From positions 35,575,062 through 35,639,061 of the forward strand of contig CM037785.1 of the NCBI GenBank assembly GCA_021229015.1: a DNA stretch of 64,000 bases, read 5' to 3'. Under the pieces are notes generated by a model. That model worked only from the letters and a program-made list of their open reading frames with translations. It made no database searches and was not told where the DNA came from. Origin of the DNA: Solen grandis. Lineage: Eukaryota > Mollusca > Bivalvia > Adapedonta > Solenidae. Numbering within the stretch: the stretch's first letter is position 1; each line of letters starts with the position of its first letter. Shown here piece after piece: positions 13,201 through 23,471 of this stretch. A program made the translations under genes and the position numbers.

Positions 13201-15894
13201 GTGTCTTTGGTATGTTTTAAATGCATTTATCTTTTTTATGCTGGGCACGCCAGGTTGTAACAGTGCTGTTGGAGATATCTGTATTTGTTATTAGTTGCTT
13301 ATTTCACAAGGGGAATCCCCATCACAAATTTTCCCAAACTAATGTATATTTCCAAATGTTTTTGTAATGGGCGCCATGGTATAGTGGTAGTGTTCATTGA
13401 CTTAGTGAGCTGAAGAGTGCAAGTTTGATCTCTGTGAAGGGCAAGAAATTGTTTTAATACCTTCAAGACCCTGTAAGATGCAAATTTTACAGACATGGGA
13501 AGCATAAATCCAGAATTTTTCATAGCAAAATGTATTTGGTTAATGAAATATGATGGAAAAGGTAATTTATTTACATCTTTGTATCATTTGGTGGGACAGT
13601 AGGAATTACATGATACTTTGACGATAAGCATTTGACAACTATGTTTAAGATGAAATGAAAAAAAAAAAATGACCAGTCCCGGTGGCTGATTGGTTAGAGG
13701 GTCTGCCTGGAATTGTGAGGTCTGGGGTTTGATCAAAGTTGTTAAGTAAATGGTACTGGTTTAGCTCCCTTGCTTGGCCCTTGGCATATAAATACTTGTT
13801 GGCCCAGTGTCAGGATTATGTGAGTGGGTGTGGTAACATACCACATGTCTACAGTGTGATACTCGGCAGTGTGGCAGATTTATATCTGTCTCATGTAGAC
13901 TTCATCTCCATATGACTAAATACTATTGGCGGGATGTTAAACCCAATTAACAAACTAACAAAACAAAAAATCTCACCAAAGTTTAGTTGAACAGGTAAAG
14001 TCATTATTTACTTAGAATGGTTAACCAAAGCACAAGAGGCTGATAGAGTTATAGAAGTATTGATGTAATAGATGGATCGTGATGTACATGTATATATAAT
14101 GATTGTATCATTGGAAAGACTTGGATCATTTCCACAATTCATACTTGAAAACACCACTTCCAATATTAATCATCATCCTCATCATCATCATCATCATCAT
14201 TGTCATCATCATTTTCATTTTTGACTGTTAATTCTTCTGTTGTTTGCTGTTTCAATGATGCACCCATACTGTTCTTTCACGTGTGGTTCTTTTTGAAATA
14301 CAATGTTACTTGAATATTTTTTGTACTAAACAGTTCTTCCTTTGGTGTTAATTTGTTTGGACATACCATTTCCTTATCGTGCACATGTTTTCATCATATT
14401 GTTTTTCTTTTCTCCATTTTTTTTATGAACTTCACCTTTTACCTGACAGGGTCTCATTTTAACACATCAACAAACACTTGTATCACAGATTCTAAACAGT
14501 CTGCATGGCAAAGAAAATTCCATTATTTCTTACACAAGTTATAGTTCAGTTAATTAATTTTCATGAAGTCATACTTTTGTACATGAATATTAATGAGGAA
14601 AAGGGTTACACATAGGAGTTGTATTGTTAGAAGAAACATTTAAGCCCTTATGTTGTATTTTTGATGCTTTGGTAAACAGAACTGATCCAGATCTGACAGC
14701 TTCTCTCAGGGGCTGTCTGAACAGGATTGTCTTTATTTGCTAAAACAGTAATGTAGCATACAATGTATACAGAGTTTGTATTGCAAAGAAAAAGCCACTG
14801 TTTTATATTCTGTTAAAATTCCTCTTGATTAATTTTAAAGATATGTACTGGTAAATTTGTACATGAATATGAAGTATCGGTATTTGTAAAGGATGTGGAT
14901 TGTCCTTTTCTACTATCTGCTTAAAAAATGCAAACATTTTATATTCTCATATAAATTTTTTAATATAGAAAATGTATTTTTTTGATTACCCATACTATCT
15001 TTGGTTCATATAAAAATCAGAATATGACTTTCAGCATCATTATGTAAGTAATTTGCAGGCTCATTAGATTTTATAATGTGAATTACTTATCAGTATTTTT
15101 GAAATTAGCCATAAACATTTTTAAACCTGTTCACACTGAGAAAAACTTTCAGAATGACATTGATATTAATTCTTCAGACAATACAGAAAGAATAAATGTG
15201 TGTAATTTAACATAAAGTGTTATTTAAACTTAAAGTGCTACATATATTTAGTTAAAGCAGCTCGTTCACAGTTGATCGGTAGAACTAAAAATAAGTGTTG
15301 TTTTTATTTACTCTCAGTCGTTAAAGTTGGTGAAGTCTTTGTTTCCTGACGAACAGACTTGGCAAGTGTAGGTCACATTGCATGGGAAAATTGCTATTTT
15401 TGTAAACCCCACTTTGGGGAATTCAGTTAAATATAGAACATAGAAAATATAGAACAGGGTATCCCAGAAGCTGGTGCTTGCATTACCATGTGACATTTTC
15501 TGCAACATGTCTTCACTTCTGGGTTGTGAATCTATAAGTTCAGTCTGTGAAGTGAACACATGTTGGAAAAGTGAATGAAATGCAAATGAAAATAGAAAAT
15601 CTAATACATGTAATAGGTTTTATAATTCTAAATATACCGTAGGCTCAATACCATTCAGTGCTATTGCCTGTGATTGAGAAACCATCCCTTTTTTTTTTTT
15701 AAATCACAGATGGATGCATTGGGTGACCATGCATCTGTAGATAGGTATTAATAGACATAATTTTTACACACATAAATCAAAGTCTTGATCAGTGACCATC
15801 TTTGTAGGAGCTGCTTTAAGAGATGATGATAATGTAATGTCAAATGTAAGTGTGTTTTCTATTTTGTAGGTCCAGCAAGAAGAAAGACAAGTAG
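7174..15894 (+). CDS. SCOC: SCOC, short coiled-coil protein (gene locus, first exon not seen)
   Basis: Four phased exons, 7174-7248, 11004-11090, 11715-11853 and 15870-15894, all with AG/GT borders, splice into one frame ending at TAG 15892-15894. The conserved core reads [20 protein letters not shown] then [20 protein letters not shown] and [10 protein letters not shown], closely matching animal SCOC (UNC-69 in C. elegans), followed by a Lys/Ser-rich tail. The family forms a short coiled coil, binds the Golgi GTPase ARL1 and the kinesin adaptor FEZ1/UNC-76, and acts in axonal transport and autophagy control. No in-frame ATG occurs in the first two exons, so the initiating exon lies further upstream, possibly outside the window. 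An in-frame ATG at 10978 would need retention of the sequence upstream of the 11004 exon. The introns hold a SINE fragment, a MITE, a foldback element and a minisatellite. Confidence 0.9.
8400..8572 (+). repeat. SINE fragment (3' part), interrupted by a MITE
   Basis: The sequence 'GGTGTCAGGATAATGTGGCTG', 'GTGGTATCATGCCACCTGTC' and '...TCTCCTTATGACTTGGATAT' aligns with the body and tail of the complete SINE at 13675-13970. The SINE tail TTAA is occupied by the MITE starting at 8573. Confidence 0.7.
8573..8805. mobile_element. TTAA-flanked MITE (piggyBac-like), copy 1
   Basis: TTAA stands at both ends, with terminal inverted repeats CCCTTTCCCTCATA and TATGAGGGAAAGGG. Inside is a strong hairpin: GCGAACAGCATAAAACC pairs with GGTTTTATGCTGTTCGC around a CCTGCGA...CTCGCAGG centre. 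It has no coding capacity. TTAA targets and CCC-starting termini are the piggyBac pattern; Kolobok elements also use TTAA. Confidence 0.88.
10509..10860. mobile_element. foldback MITE with arms of about 155 bp, in SCOC intron
   Basis: The left arm (about 10509-10664) and right arm (about 10706-10860) are near-complete inverse complements. Shared blocks include CATGATTATAG.GAATTACA, AATTGGGGGTCACC with GGTGACCCCCAATT, and TTAGCCATGAGAGTTTTC with its inverse. The loop is about 42 bp. Both ends carry TTAAAG inside a TTAA flank. Transcribed SCOC RNA should fold it into a long duplex. Confidence 0.85.
11004..11090 (+). CDS. SCOC: SCOC exon (acidic segment and start of coiled coil)
   Basis: The acceptor is ...TATGTTGCAG and the donor GTAAGT at 11091. 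It encodes [20 protein letters not shown] then LELQNTLD; the acidic run followed by the LI.QVLELQ heptads is the SCOC signature. A 352 bp foldback repeat ends 143 bp upstream. Confidence 0.92.
11715..11853 (+). CDS. SCOC: SCOC exon (main coiled coil), with two overlapping donor sites
   Basis: The acceptor is ATGGTGACAG. The exon encodes the most conserved block, ending [15 protein letters not shown]. Two donors overlap: GTAGGT at 11854 and GTAACC at 11858. Using the first joins to 15870 and gives a tail ...KKKSSKKKDK-stop. Using the second, or no splicing, keeps an in-frame TAG at 11855-11857 and ends the protein at ...KAKKK. Confidence 0.92.
11960..12553 (+). repeat. 34 bp minisatellite in SCOC intron, about 17 copies
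   Basis: The unit is TTGTAAGGTTACTATCTTTG followed by TGATGTTGTTTCTC. Copies differ by single substitutions and short deletions (for example TATTTTTTT variants), and the array decays after 12540. Each unit contains GTAAGG, which resembles a 5' splice-site core. The array starts about 100 bp after the SCOC donor at 11854. Confidence 0.93.
13370..13445 (+). repeat. possible tRNA-like relic
   Basis: GGCGCCATGGTATAGTGGTA resembles an A box and GCAAGTTTGATCTCTGTG a B box at tRNA-like spacing. No clean cloverleaf was found, so a tRNA-derived repeat head or chance match is more likely than a working tRNA. Confidence 0.25.
13675..13970 (+). mobile_element. tRNA-headed SINE, near full length
   Basis: The head GTCCCGGTGGCTGATTGGTT...GGGGTTTGATC has A- and B-box form. 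It is followed by a body with GGTACTGGTTTAGCTCC, GTGTCAGGATTATGTGAGTG and GTGGTAACATACCACATGTC. The tail is GGCGGGATGTTAAACCCAAT plus an A-rich AACAAA run. Other copies lie at 27340, 44448 and 62477 (minus), with fragments at 8400, 20418 and 21798. Confidence 0.82.
14171..14212 (+). repeat. CAT/ATC trinucleotide microsatellite
   Basis: Interrupted ATC repeats directly visible in SCOC intron sequence. Confidence 0.9.
15870..15894 (+). CDS. SCOC: SCOC terminal coding exon
   Basis: The acceptor is TTTTCTATTTTGTAG. The exon continues the frame as SSKKKDK-stop. The basic tail resembles the Lys/Arg-rich C-terminus of other SCOC proteins. The exon continues into the 3' UTR. Confidence 0.75.
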
Positions 15895-16758
15895 GCTATA
15901 TGTGATACGACCAAGGCCAGGGATAGTGGCGAACGTGTTCTATAGATTTGTGCAATATACTGGCTCTTTGTTTGAACCTTACATTATACGAGGCCACTTT
16001 GTAAACCAACCTTTCACTCCATGGAAATACACATATATTGCAGACCAGTATATGGATCAAATCAATTGAATTTCTTTTTTTCTTTTTTTTTTTTTGTTTT
16101 GCATCCTTAAGTATAAGTATTAAAAGCAAAAATAAAATACAGGAAACATGATGGAACTGCTAATTAATAGCAGATATTTTTGGTTATTGGTGCCTTTTTT
16201 AAATCCTTTAATGGCAGGAAAAGTAACGAAAAATGCATTATTTGTTAAAAACCACCTGAAAATGTAATTTTCTTTCAAACCCCTGAATTTATTATTATTC
16301 ATATACAAGTTAAAAACCACCTGAAAATATAATTTTCTTTCAAACCCCTGAATTTACTATTATTCATATACAAGTTAAAAACCACCTGAAAATATAATTT
16401 TCTTTCAAACCCCTGAATTTATTATTATTCATATACAAGTTAAAGTGGTCCTATACATGTATGTTGTTTCTCCTGGGTTAAGGGGTTGGGTTTGGTGTAA
16501 ATTTATCCTTTATATGTGATTTTTTTTTCTAATACACAGGCATATTTACATATGTGTTCATGTGCCTCATTTGATTTGTAAATTTCTGTTCATGCTTACC
16601 TACTATCATAGAAAATTTCTGTGTTGGGCAATGCAAATAGTCCAGTACTTGATATGGTTATTGTATGTAGAGCCACACTGTGAATTATTGATAGTTCTAT
16701 TGTAATCCATAAAATACTGTACATATTCTAAGAAGAGAGTAATAAAATTTGATGTATC
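15895..16758 (+). other. SCOC: probable SCOC 3' UTR with poly(A) signal
   Basis: After the stop at 15894 the sequence is AT-rich and non-coding. The first canonical AATAAA in a plausible place is at 16741-16746. Further AATAAA motifs at about 18021, 18108 and 19811 would allow longer 3' UTRs, so the true end is uncertain. Confidence 0.45.
16244..16443 (+). repeat. 65 bp tandem repeat, three copies
   Basis: Units start at 16244, 16309 and 16374 with GTTAAAAACCACCTGAAAAT, then TTTCTTTCAAACCCCTGAAT and end ATTCATATACAA. The copies are almost identical, implying recent duplication inside the likely SCOC 3' UTR. Confidence 0.95.
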
Positions 16759-18906
16759 TTTTTATGTTCTAGTTAATGTCAGCTTTTTTCTGAAATTAAG
16801 ATCTGATTTTGGAGATAACCGTAATAATAAAAGCAATTTCTACTATTTATTTGACAAGGTTTGGATCCCTAGCTGCAAAAACCATGGTTTCTCCTTAAAT
16901 CAGTTGGTGTCAGATATAGTTTTTATGTTTCTGTAGCTACAAATTGTTATGCATCGAAATGTTACAGGAATTGCAAGAAATTTATTTTGCTGACAATATT
17001 GGCTTTCTTCTTACACTTGGCATTAAAATATGACAAATGTTCCTGATTTAGCACTGTTAGGAAAACAAATTAAATCTATATATGGCATTATTGTAACTGA
17101 GCTGCTTAACTACATGTAATTGGTGAAAAAATTACCTGGAGAAAATAGGAAGAATCTTTTAACTCTGATGATGTTTCTAAGTCTCTTCTGTGACAGAATT
17201 GTACCTGAGAATAGGTTTGTATTGTACTTTTATGATTGGCAGTGAGTTTGTAATGTCATAACTTTGATCTGTCAGTGATTAAAGTAATAGTGACTCAAGC
17301 AGACAGTTATGTACATTAGGGCTGTCACAATACGCTAGAAGTATACCATGATATATTACAATATATAAAGCGTGTATGGCAGTACGTACCACATTATAAT
17401 GCCATATTTGATCATGCTATAATTAGGAGCTATTTCAAAGAGAATCTTGTTTCAAGCCAAATAAATAAATATTCATGTAAAGAATGCTGTAAATCCTCAG
17501 ATATCAGTTTTGCCATGTTTCTAGAATTGTTCAGAATTATCTCCCCTAACATAGATTCGATCCCAGACTATCATAATATGCTGGTATACAGTCCTAGTGT
17601 ACATTTACTTGCTATTATATATATGAAACATTCCCTGTCTTTGACATTTAAGGGAACATTGCAGTGTTTTCTCTGCCTAAGCTAGTTCATTGTAGCTGTC
17701 AACTTGATGCATATCAAGTGTTACTTAACCAAAGCTCTTTCTTTTAATTTCATATTAAAATGTGAGGAAACATTTGTTCATGTATATACAGAAGATCTTC
17801 ATTTATGCATCAATTTAGAGATTCTATAAAGTTAATGTTATTACTAATGTATGTAGAAGACTTAATGACCTTTTGCTAGCATGTTAACCATTTTTACCTA
17901 AAGATAGACTCCTGGGTGTACTGGATGTATTCGGTATGTGTGTTCTGTTCTTTTTATTGTTTAGAGCTTGCTAAAAATCTGTTTTGGTTTTGTTTTTACC
18001 TTAAATGTGTATAACATTTTAATAAACGGTTAAAGGTCATGTTTTTCAATCATATTAGTGTGTAGATAATTATAGACTTTAAATATTTTATGTAGTTAAT
18101 AAAGAAGCATACTGCCAATTTTCATTTTCATAATACCGGGTACAGCAATCTCTCTGAAGTCTAAGAAATGACCTTGAAAACCAAGATTATATGCAAGAAT
18201 CATGTCTTTATAAATGTCTTTATCATCTTTTGAAACTAATTACTGTTATTCAAAACGACACAATGAACCAGCTAAAAGCTGTCATTAATGGGGATTCAAA
18301 ATAGCCAAAAACAAAGCTGTCAAGTACACAAAAGTAATAGGATTTCACTAAGCAAAAGTTTTGAGTGGAACATTTCTGATTTAATTGAATCTCAGAGTTG
18401 TTCTGTTACATTATATTGTCAGACACAAGTTTGGCCCATAACAATCTAACATTACACAAATTATTCAGGATACAATGTGAGATGTCTGAATGTAAAACAG
18501 CTGAGCCCTTCAATGCTTCAGTGACATTAAATACACAATATCATTAATATATCAGGTATTTTTAACGCTAATTTACTCTCATGCTTGAGATTAGCAATAT
18601 TTAGAAGAAATGGTAAATTTTAAAATGTTTTTTGTTGAATTCATTGGATTACTCTGTATGACCTTATCAATATATGATAATATTAAATGTCATATATTAT
18701 TTACACTATGCAGAGGAGAATAGACTGTATTCTAAATACAGCTAAAACCACAAAATTTGCACTCAGCAAAAATAATATAAGGATATATGACCAAGCTCTT
18801 GCAACATTGTAAATATTGAAGGGAAAATATTTGATTTTTTGTATGATTTGTGTACAAGAAGGTTCTTATTGAGATTTAGTTGCATCAGGTTCTAGTCTGA
18901 TCACAC
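16759..18906. other. AT-rich non-coding stretch
   Basis: No exon or complete repeat element recognised. It may belong to a long SCOC 3' UTR or be intergenic. Confidence 0.4.
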
Positions 18907-19092
18907 TTAAGGTAACCCATCCATCGTTAAATTGTGATCATGGTCCATCAAGTGATTGTTGGAATTTTTTAGTAAATGCAAGCCTCTATGGACTCAGAGC
19001 AAAATAGCAATGGATACTTGCATCTGCTCTTCAGTTGTTTTTTTTAAGCATTTGAAGGACCATGATTATGATGTAGTGATGGATTACCTTAA
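18907..19092. mobile_element. 186 bp TTAA-flanked MITE (second family)
   Basis: It begins TTAAGGTAACCCATC and ends GATGGATTACCTTAA. The inverted termini extend about 40 bp and include ATCATGGTCCATCAA at left and TTGAAGGACCATGAT at right. A related, more diverged copy lies near 32838-33043. No coding capacity. Confidence 0.8.
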
Positions 19093-20417
19093 TTGTGCTA
19101 GGTACAGACATAAGCTGCCTTACCAGTATTTATTGTGATTTTTATGTTTTGTTTGGTCTTCCTTTACTGAATATCTTCTGATTTAAGTGCCCTATGTATT
19201 AATGTATATTGCCATTAGTAGGTATATTATGGATGATGACACAAAAGGACTATTCTAGCATGTGTTCAGTATACCAAACCTTATGCAACTTCATTGCTGA
19301 CTGTAAGCAACCATTTGCAAATGGTTTGGCATACTGAATGCTCCCCTAGTGAAATCTGGGTTGGGCTGCACAGCATAAACGAATCAAAGCTCTTTCCTAT
19401 CATTGCAATGATAAATTGCTGGAAAAAAAGTTTTGGAACATATGGCTATGCAGCATGACCCTCATCGTTTACCCTTGCTTATCTTTGACATATTTCTTTT
19501 TTATTGTTATTATGGGTTGGTGCTGTATGATAACTTCTTTTTATTTTCTACCATCAGGTCCTGTGTAATTACTAAGTGAATGTATATATATACTTTAAAC
19601 TTCATATTGTAAAGCAGTTTATATGTGATGAAATATTTAATGAAAGTTTTGTATATAATCTTATGTTATATTAAGTTAAATGCCAGTATTTATGTTAACT
19701 TAATGAGGGTTTATAGAAAAAGTTATTATTTTATTCTTAGTTCATCTTAAATCAAGTTTAAATATATGAATGATATATAACAAATCATGACTAACAGCTG
19801 TGCTAAGAAAATAAAGGTATTTAATAGTTGTTATTAATATATACCCTTGAATAGGTCATCAGAGTAATTATCAAGGTCATGGTGAAAACTAGTTAATTTA
19901 ATTTTTTTTTTTTTTTTTTCAGTTCCCTTTTTTTAAAAATAGGTTATTTTAATTTACTTTGTTTTATGTTCATTTTCATACTTTTGTATGTTCATTAAAT
20001 CTAATTAACTTCACATAAAGTTGTTATATCTTTCTTTTATTCCCATTGAAAATTAGAAGGGTCTTTTTATCTTTTTTTAATCGGAGTAAAGAGTTACTAA
20101 TAACATGGCATTCTCGTACCAGCTATGTGGACCAACAGAATGCAGCATATGAGCTTTGACCCTGTGATATATTGACGTTAGGCTATATCTAGAAACTTCA
20201 ATTCCCAAAGTTAAGCGGGGCTAAAAAGGAACCATGTGCTTTGTCTTGTTGCATTCCATTTACAAAAAGTTCACATCTTCTCAAACTGTTGTGTCAAAGC
20301 GGTACAGCAGGGATATTCATTATCTTCAGAGATTGTTAATTTAGACAGGTTTTTCAGTGTTATATTAGCATATCGATGGTAGCAAAGCATAAATTGATGT
20401 AACAATATTCCTTTGTC

Positions 20418-20476
20418 GTTAAAAGTGGTACTGGTATCTCTCTTGCTTGGCTCTACATTCAAATACTTGCTAGTTT
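20418..20476 (+). repeat. SINE fragment (middle part)
   Basis: AGTGGTACTGGTATCTCTCT, TTGCTTGGCTCTACATTCAA and ATACTTGCT align with the body of the SINE at about 13750-13800. The family D element begins immediately after it. Confidence 0.6.
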
Positions 20477-21272
20477 TTAGCTCGTCTGTTTTTCGTAGAA
20501 AAAAATACGAGCTATTGTCATAACTCGGGGATCGGTGTTGTCATTGCTGTCAGGCGTCATCCGGAATCTTAACGTTGGCCATAACTTCTCTGCTATTCCA
20601 TATACAACTTTCATTTTTAGTATGCCTATTCATTTTGACAAGGACCAAAAATTTTTTTTCTGAAACTTTTAAAAGGCACTGATATTTCACTTGTGAATTC
20701 CTTGAAGCAATACCTTTCATTAATGTGACACTTTTGGACTTTGACCTTGAACTTTGATATTTGACCTTTTTTTGAAATGTTTATCAAATAACTTTTTACT
20801 ATTTGACATACATCTTTTATATTTGTTTTCAAGGGTTTTTTATCGACCTTGACCTTATTTTTAACTTTGGACAAGTATTATAATAGATATTTCTTTGTCA
20901 TTTTTTTTTTTTTTTAAAAAAGGTGTGATTTTGGTCATGATCTTTAGGAAATAAAAAAGAACTTTTTTTTTTTTTAAATGTCTTCAAATTTTACAGTTTT
21001 GTGTTGATTATCAAAATCTCAATGGATTAGCAATTGTCATTTTTTGTTTACATATTTTACATCTTTGTGTTGTATACATTCTATTCCATGCATAGGTCAA
21101 GGTCATCCATCAAGGTCAAATTTAAAGGGTATGGTACTTCAACTTGGTATTTAAAGGCTTACAGTTTTAGTTGTGATTTTCAAGGTTAACTTTTTTAAAT
21201 GTTTCACAAAAATATGTAACGTTGGCAAAAACAGACGAGCGTTGGCACCCGCATGCAGTGCTCTTGTTTTAA
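20477..21272 (+). mobile_element. Helentron-like family D element
   Basis: The left end is AGCTCGTCTGTTTTTCG, with a local hairpin GCTCGT...ACGAGC. Near the right end is AAAAACAGACGAGCG, an inverse complement of the left end (about 13 bp). A small hairpin GCACCCGCATGCAGTGC and CTCTTGTTTT follow. The internal part is a loose series of 'TTTGACCTTGA'-type phrases and T-runs, with no tandem core and no ORF. The layout of subterminal inverted repeats plus 3' hairpin is that of non-autonomous Helentrons. Confidence 0.6.
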
Positions 21273-21797
21273 TCTTTGTACAAAATATTTATGGCTTTCT
21301 GAAAACCTGCTGAAAATGTATATGGTTTGTTATGTTTACTATTATTATTATTATGCTTTTTTTTCCAACCTGTTTCAAGAGTTAATTTCAATATGTTGCC
21401 AATGTCAAAGCAACATGACAACTGCATCGACAAAAAGTGAATTTTTAAATTCAATTCTTTTTAATTTTTAATAAGGTCAGATTTGACGTCAACTTAAGTT
21501 TGTTAAGCATCAGTATTCAATATTTTTTAAAATGATATACAGTACTCAATATCTTTTAAATAAGCAAACAGAAAGCTGATTTGTTTGTAATTTCAACAAA
21601 CAACCTTCTAGTTGATCTTTGTTGTGTATTAAATTAACACTGTATAGTATAATTTTCATTTCCAAAATAAAATGTAAAAAGAATGGTGACCAGCTTCTGT
21701 ACATTGTACAAACATACATTACACACCATTACAAAACTATCGTACGTGCATTTTTACATCTGTGGATTTATGTGTATAACAAAAAGCCCATGGGTTT

Positions 21798-21898
21798 TGC
21801 CGAGTGTCAGTATAGTGTGACTGGGTATGAGATATTGTCTTTTGTCACAATGAGGCAAGACAAGATCCCCAAATGACTGAAATACCATCAGTGGTGTG
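21798..21898 (+). repeat. SINE fragment (3' part), interrupted by a MITE
   Basis: CGAGTGTCAGTATAGTGTGA and CCCAAATGACTGAAATACCA align with the SINE body and tail at about 13806-13930. The tail continues at 22137 as TTAAAGTCCAGCAAC on the far side of the MITE. Confidence 0.65.
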
Positions 21899-22140
21899 TT
21901 AACCCTTTCCCTCATAGAGGAAACCATGAAAAGACCTATGCGAACAGCATAAAACCAGATCAGCATGCGAGTAACTCGCAGGCTGATCAGGTTTTATGCT
22001 GTTCGCTGCTCTTCAGTGGTCTGGAAATGAGGATTTTGCAATTAAATTTGGTAAGGTTTAACTGTGGTTTTCTGCAGATCAGGCTTTATGTGATACCTAC
22101 TGAGTGCGTCAAAATGAGTCTATATGAGGGAAAGGGTTAA
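21899..22140. mobile_element. TTAA-flanked MITE (piggyBac-like), copy 2
   Basis: Same family as 8573-8805, with CCCTTTCCCTCATA termini, TTAA at both ends and the same internal hairpin around CTGATCAGGTTTTATGC. It sits in a SINE tail. Confidence 0.9.
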
Positions 22141-22494
22141 AGTCCAGCAACTAGTCAATATGAAACCTTATCTGCCTATGAGGTATTTAAAGCTGGTATG
22201 GTTTTATACCCACCACCATATTTTCCTGGTAAGTCAGAGTATACCTAGGAAGAACATGGACGCCAACACCTTTGTTCATGTTATCTGGTAAGTTTTTGTT
22301 ACAAGACAACGAGTCTACAATGGCATAAAAAAGAGAATTGCGTGTAATTGGATATAAACTTCATAAGATGGTTTTGGAGGAATTATGACAGAAATATAAA
22401 ATGTTTTTAAAATGTTTTAAACCTTCCATGTGTTTCGTGAAAAGGCTGACAAATACCGGTACACACAAGTGAACATATAATCAACACTAAAGAG

Positions 22495-22736
22495 TTAACC
22501 CTTTCCCTCATAGAGGACACCATGAAAAGACCTATGCGAACAGCATAAAACCAGATCAGCCTGCGAGTAACTCGCAGGCTGATTAGGTTTTATGCTGTTC
22601 GCTGCTCCTCAGTTGTTTGGTAATGAGGATTTTACAATTAAATTTGGTAAGGTTTAACTGTGGTTTTCTGCAGATCAGGCTTTATGTGGTACCTATTGAG
22701 TGTGTCAAAATGAGTCTATATGAGGGAAAGGGTTAA
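22495..22736. mobile_element. TTAA-flanked MITE (piggyBac-like), copy 3
   Basis: Same termini and hairpin as copies 1 and 2, and very close to copy 2, only 354 bp away in the same orientation. The flanks do not look like the SINE. Confidence 0.9.
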
Positions 22737-22867
22737 TATCCTCTAAAAGGGGAGATACTTATACCCAAGAGGAAAATAAGAAAAACTTAAAACCTAAGAA
22801 TTGTTGGTGGAATTAAAGCCTGTTAATGTTTTATCACTTTAAGAATAACAAGTGTTCTCTGGAATAT

Positions 22868-22957
22868 GTGTCACCTGCTGAAGCTTGACGGAAAAAGTGT
22901 GATGGACAAAAATGGAAAAGTGATCCCTGTGTCACCTCTACGAACAGCAGGTGACAC
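22868..22957. mobile_element. 90 bp mini-element with GTGTCACCTGCTG inverted ends
   Basis: It starts GTGTCACCTGCTGAAG and ends CAGCAGGTGACAC, with a second GTGTCACCTCTACG inside. Related modules recur in the 36.6-41.1 kb array and at about 63.76 kb. Its small size suggests a deletion derivative. Confidence 0.5.
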
Positions 22958-23471
22958 AAAAATACCCATTAAAATTAAAACAAGAGTGCAGACTACTGCA
23001 AAATATACAGATCTGCTTGAAAATCTAGTGAAGTGTTGCACATTATAATTGAGTTTTCAAATGTGTGTCAATTTGCACGGTTTAGCTCCAACATACATAA
23101 TGCATAAATGGTTGTAATTCAACTGGAATTACAGTGTTATGAATTACAGATTAGGAATTATTGACCACTGTCAATTGAATCTGATATAGTTGAGGTTAGG
23201 AAACTGACCTGACGGAACTAGAACTATCAGTACAGGGAAAAAATATCCACCTGGTTGGATTGGATGGGATGACAAGCACAAAATATGATTGTATAAAAAT
23301 GAGATAATTTTTAAAAGACTGAAATTTTTATTTTTTTTGAAGAGATAACAGTTGCAATTTACCATTAAGTCATTTAAAAAAATAATAAAAGGAATTAGAT
23401 AATTTTGACATACTGTCAACAGACTTTTGAAACCAGCTGTATTCTAAAACACACAGCATGATAATTAAATG

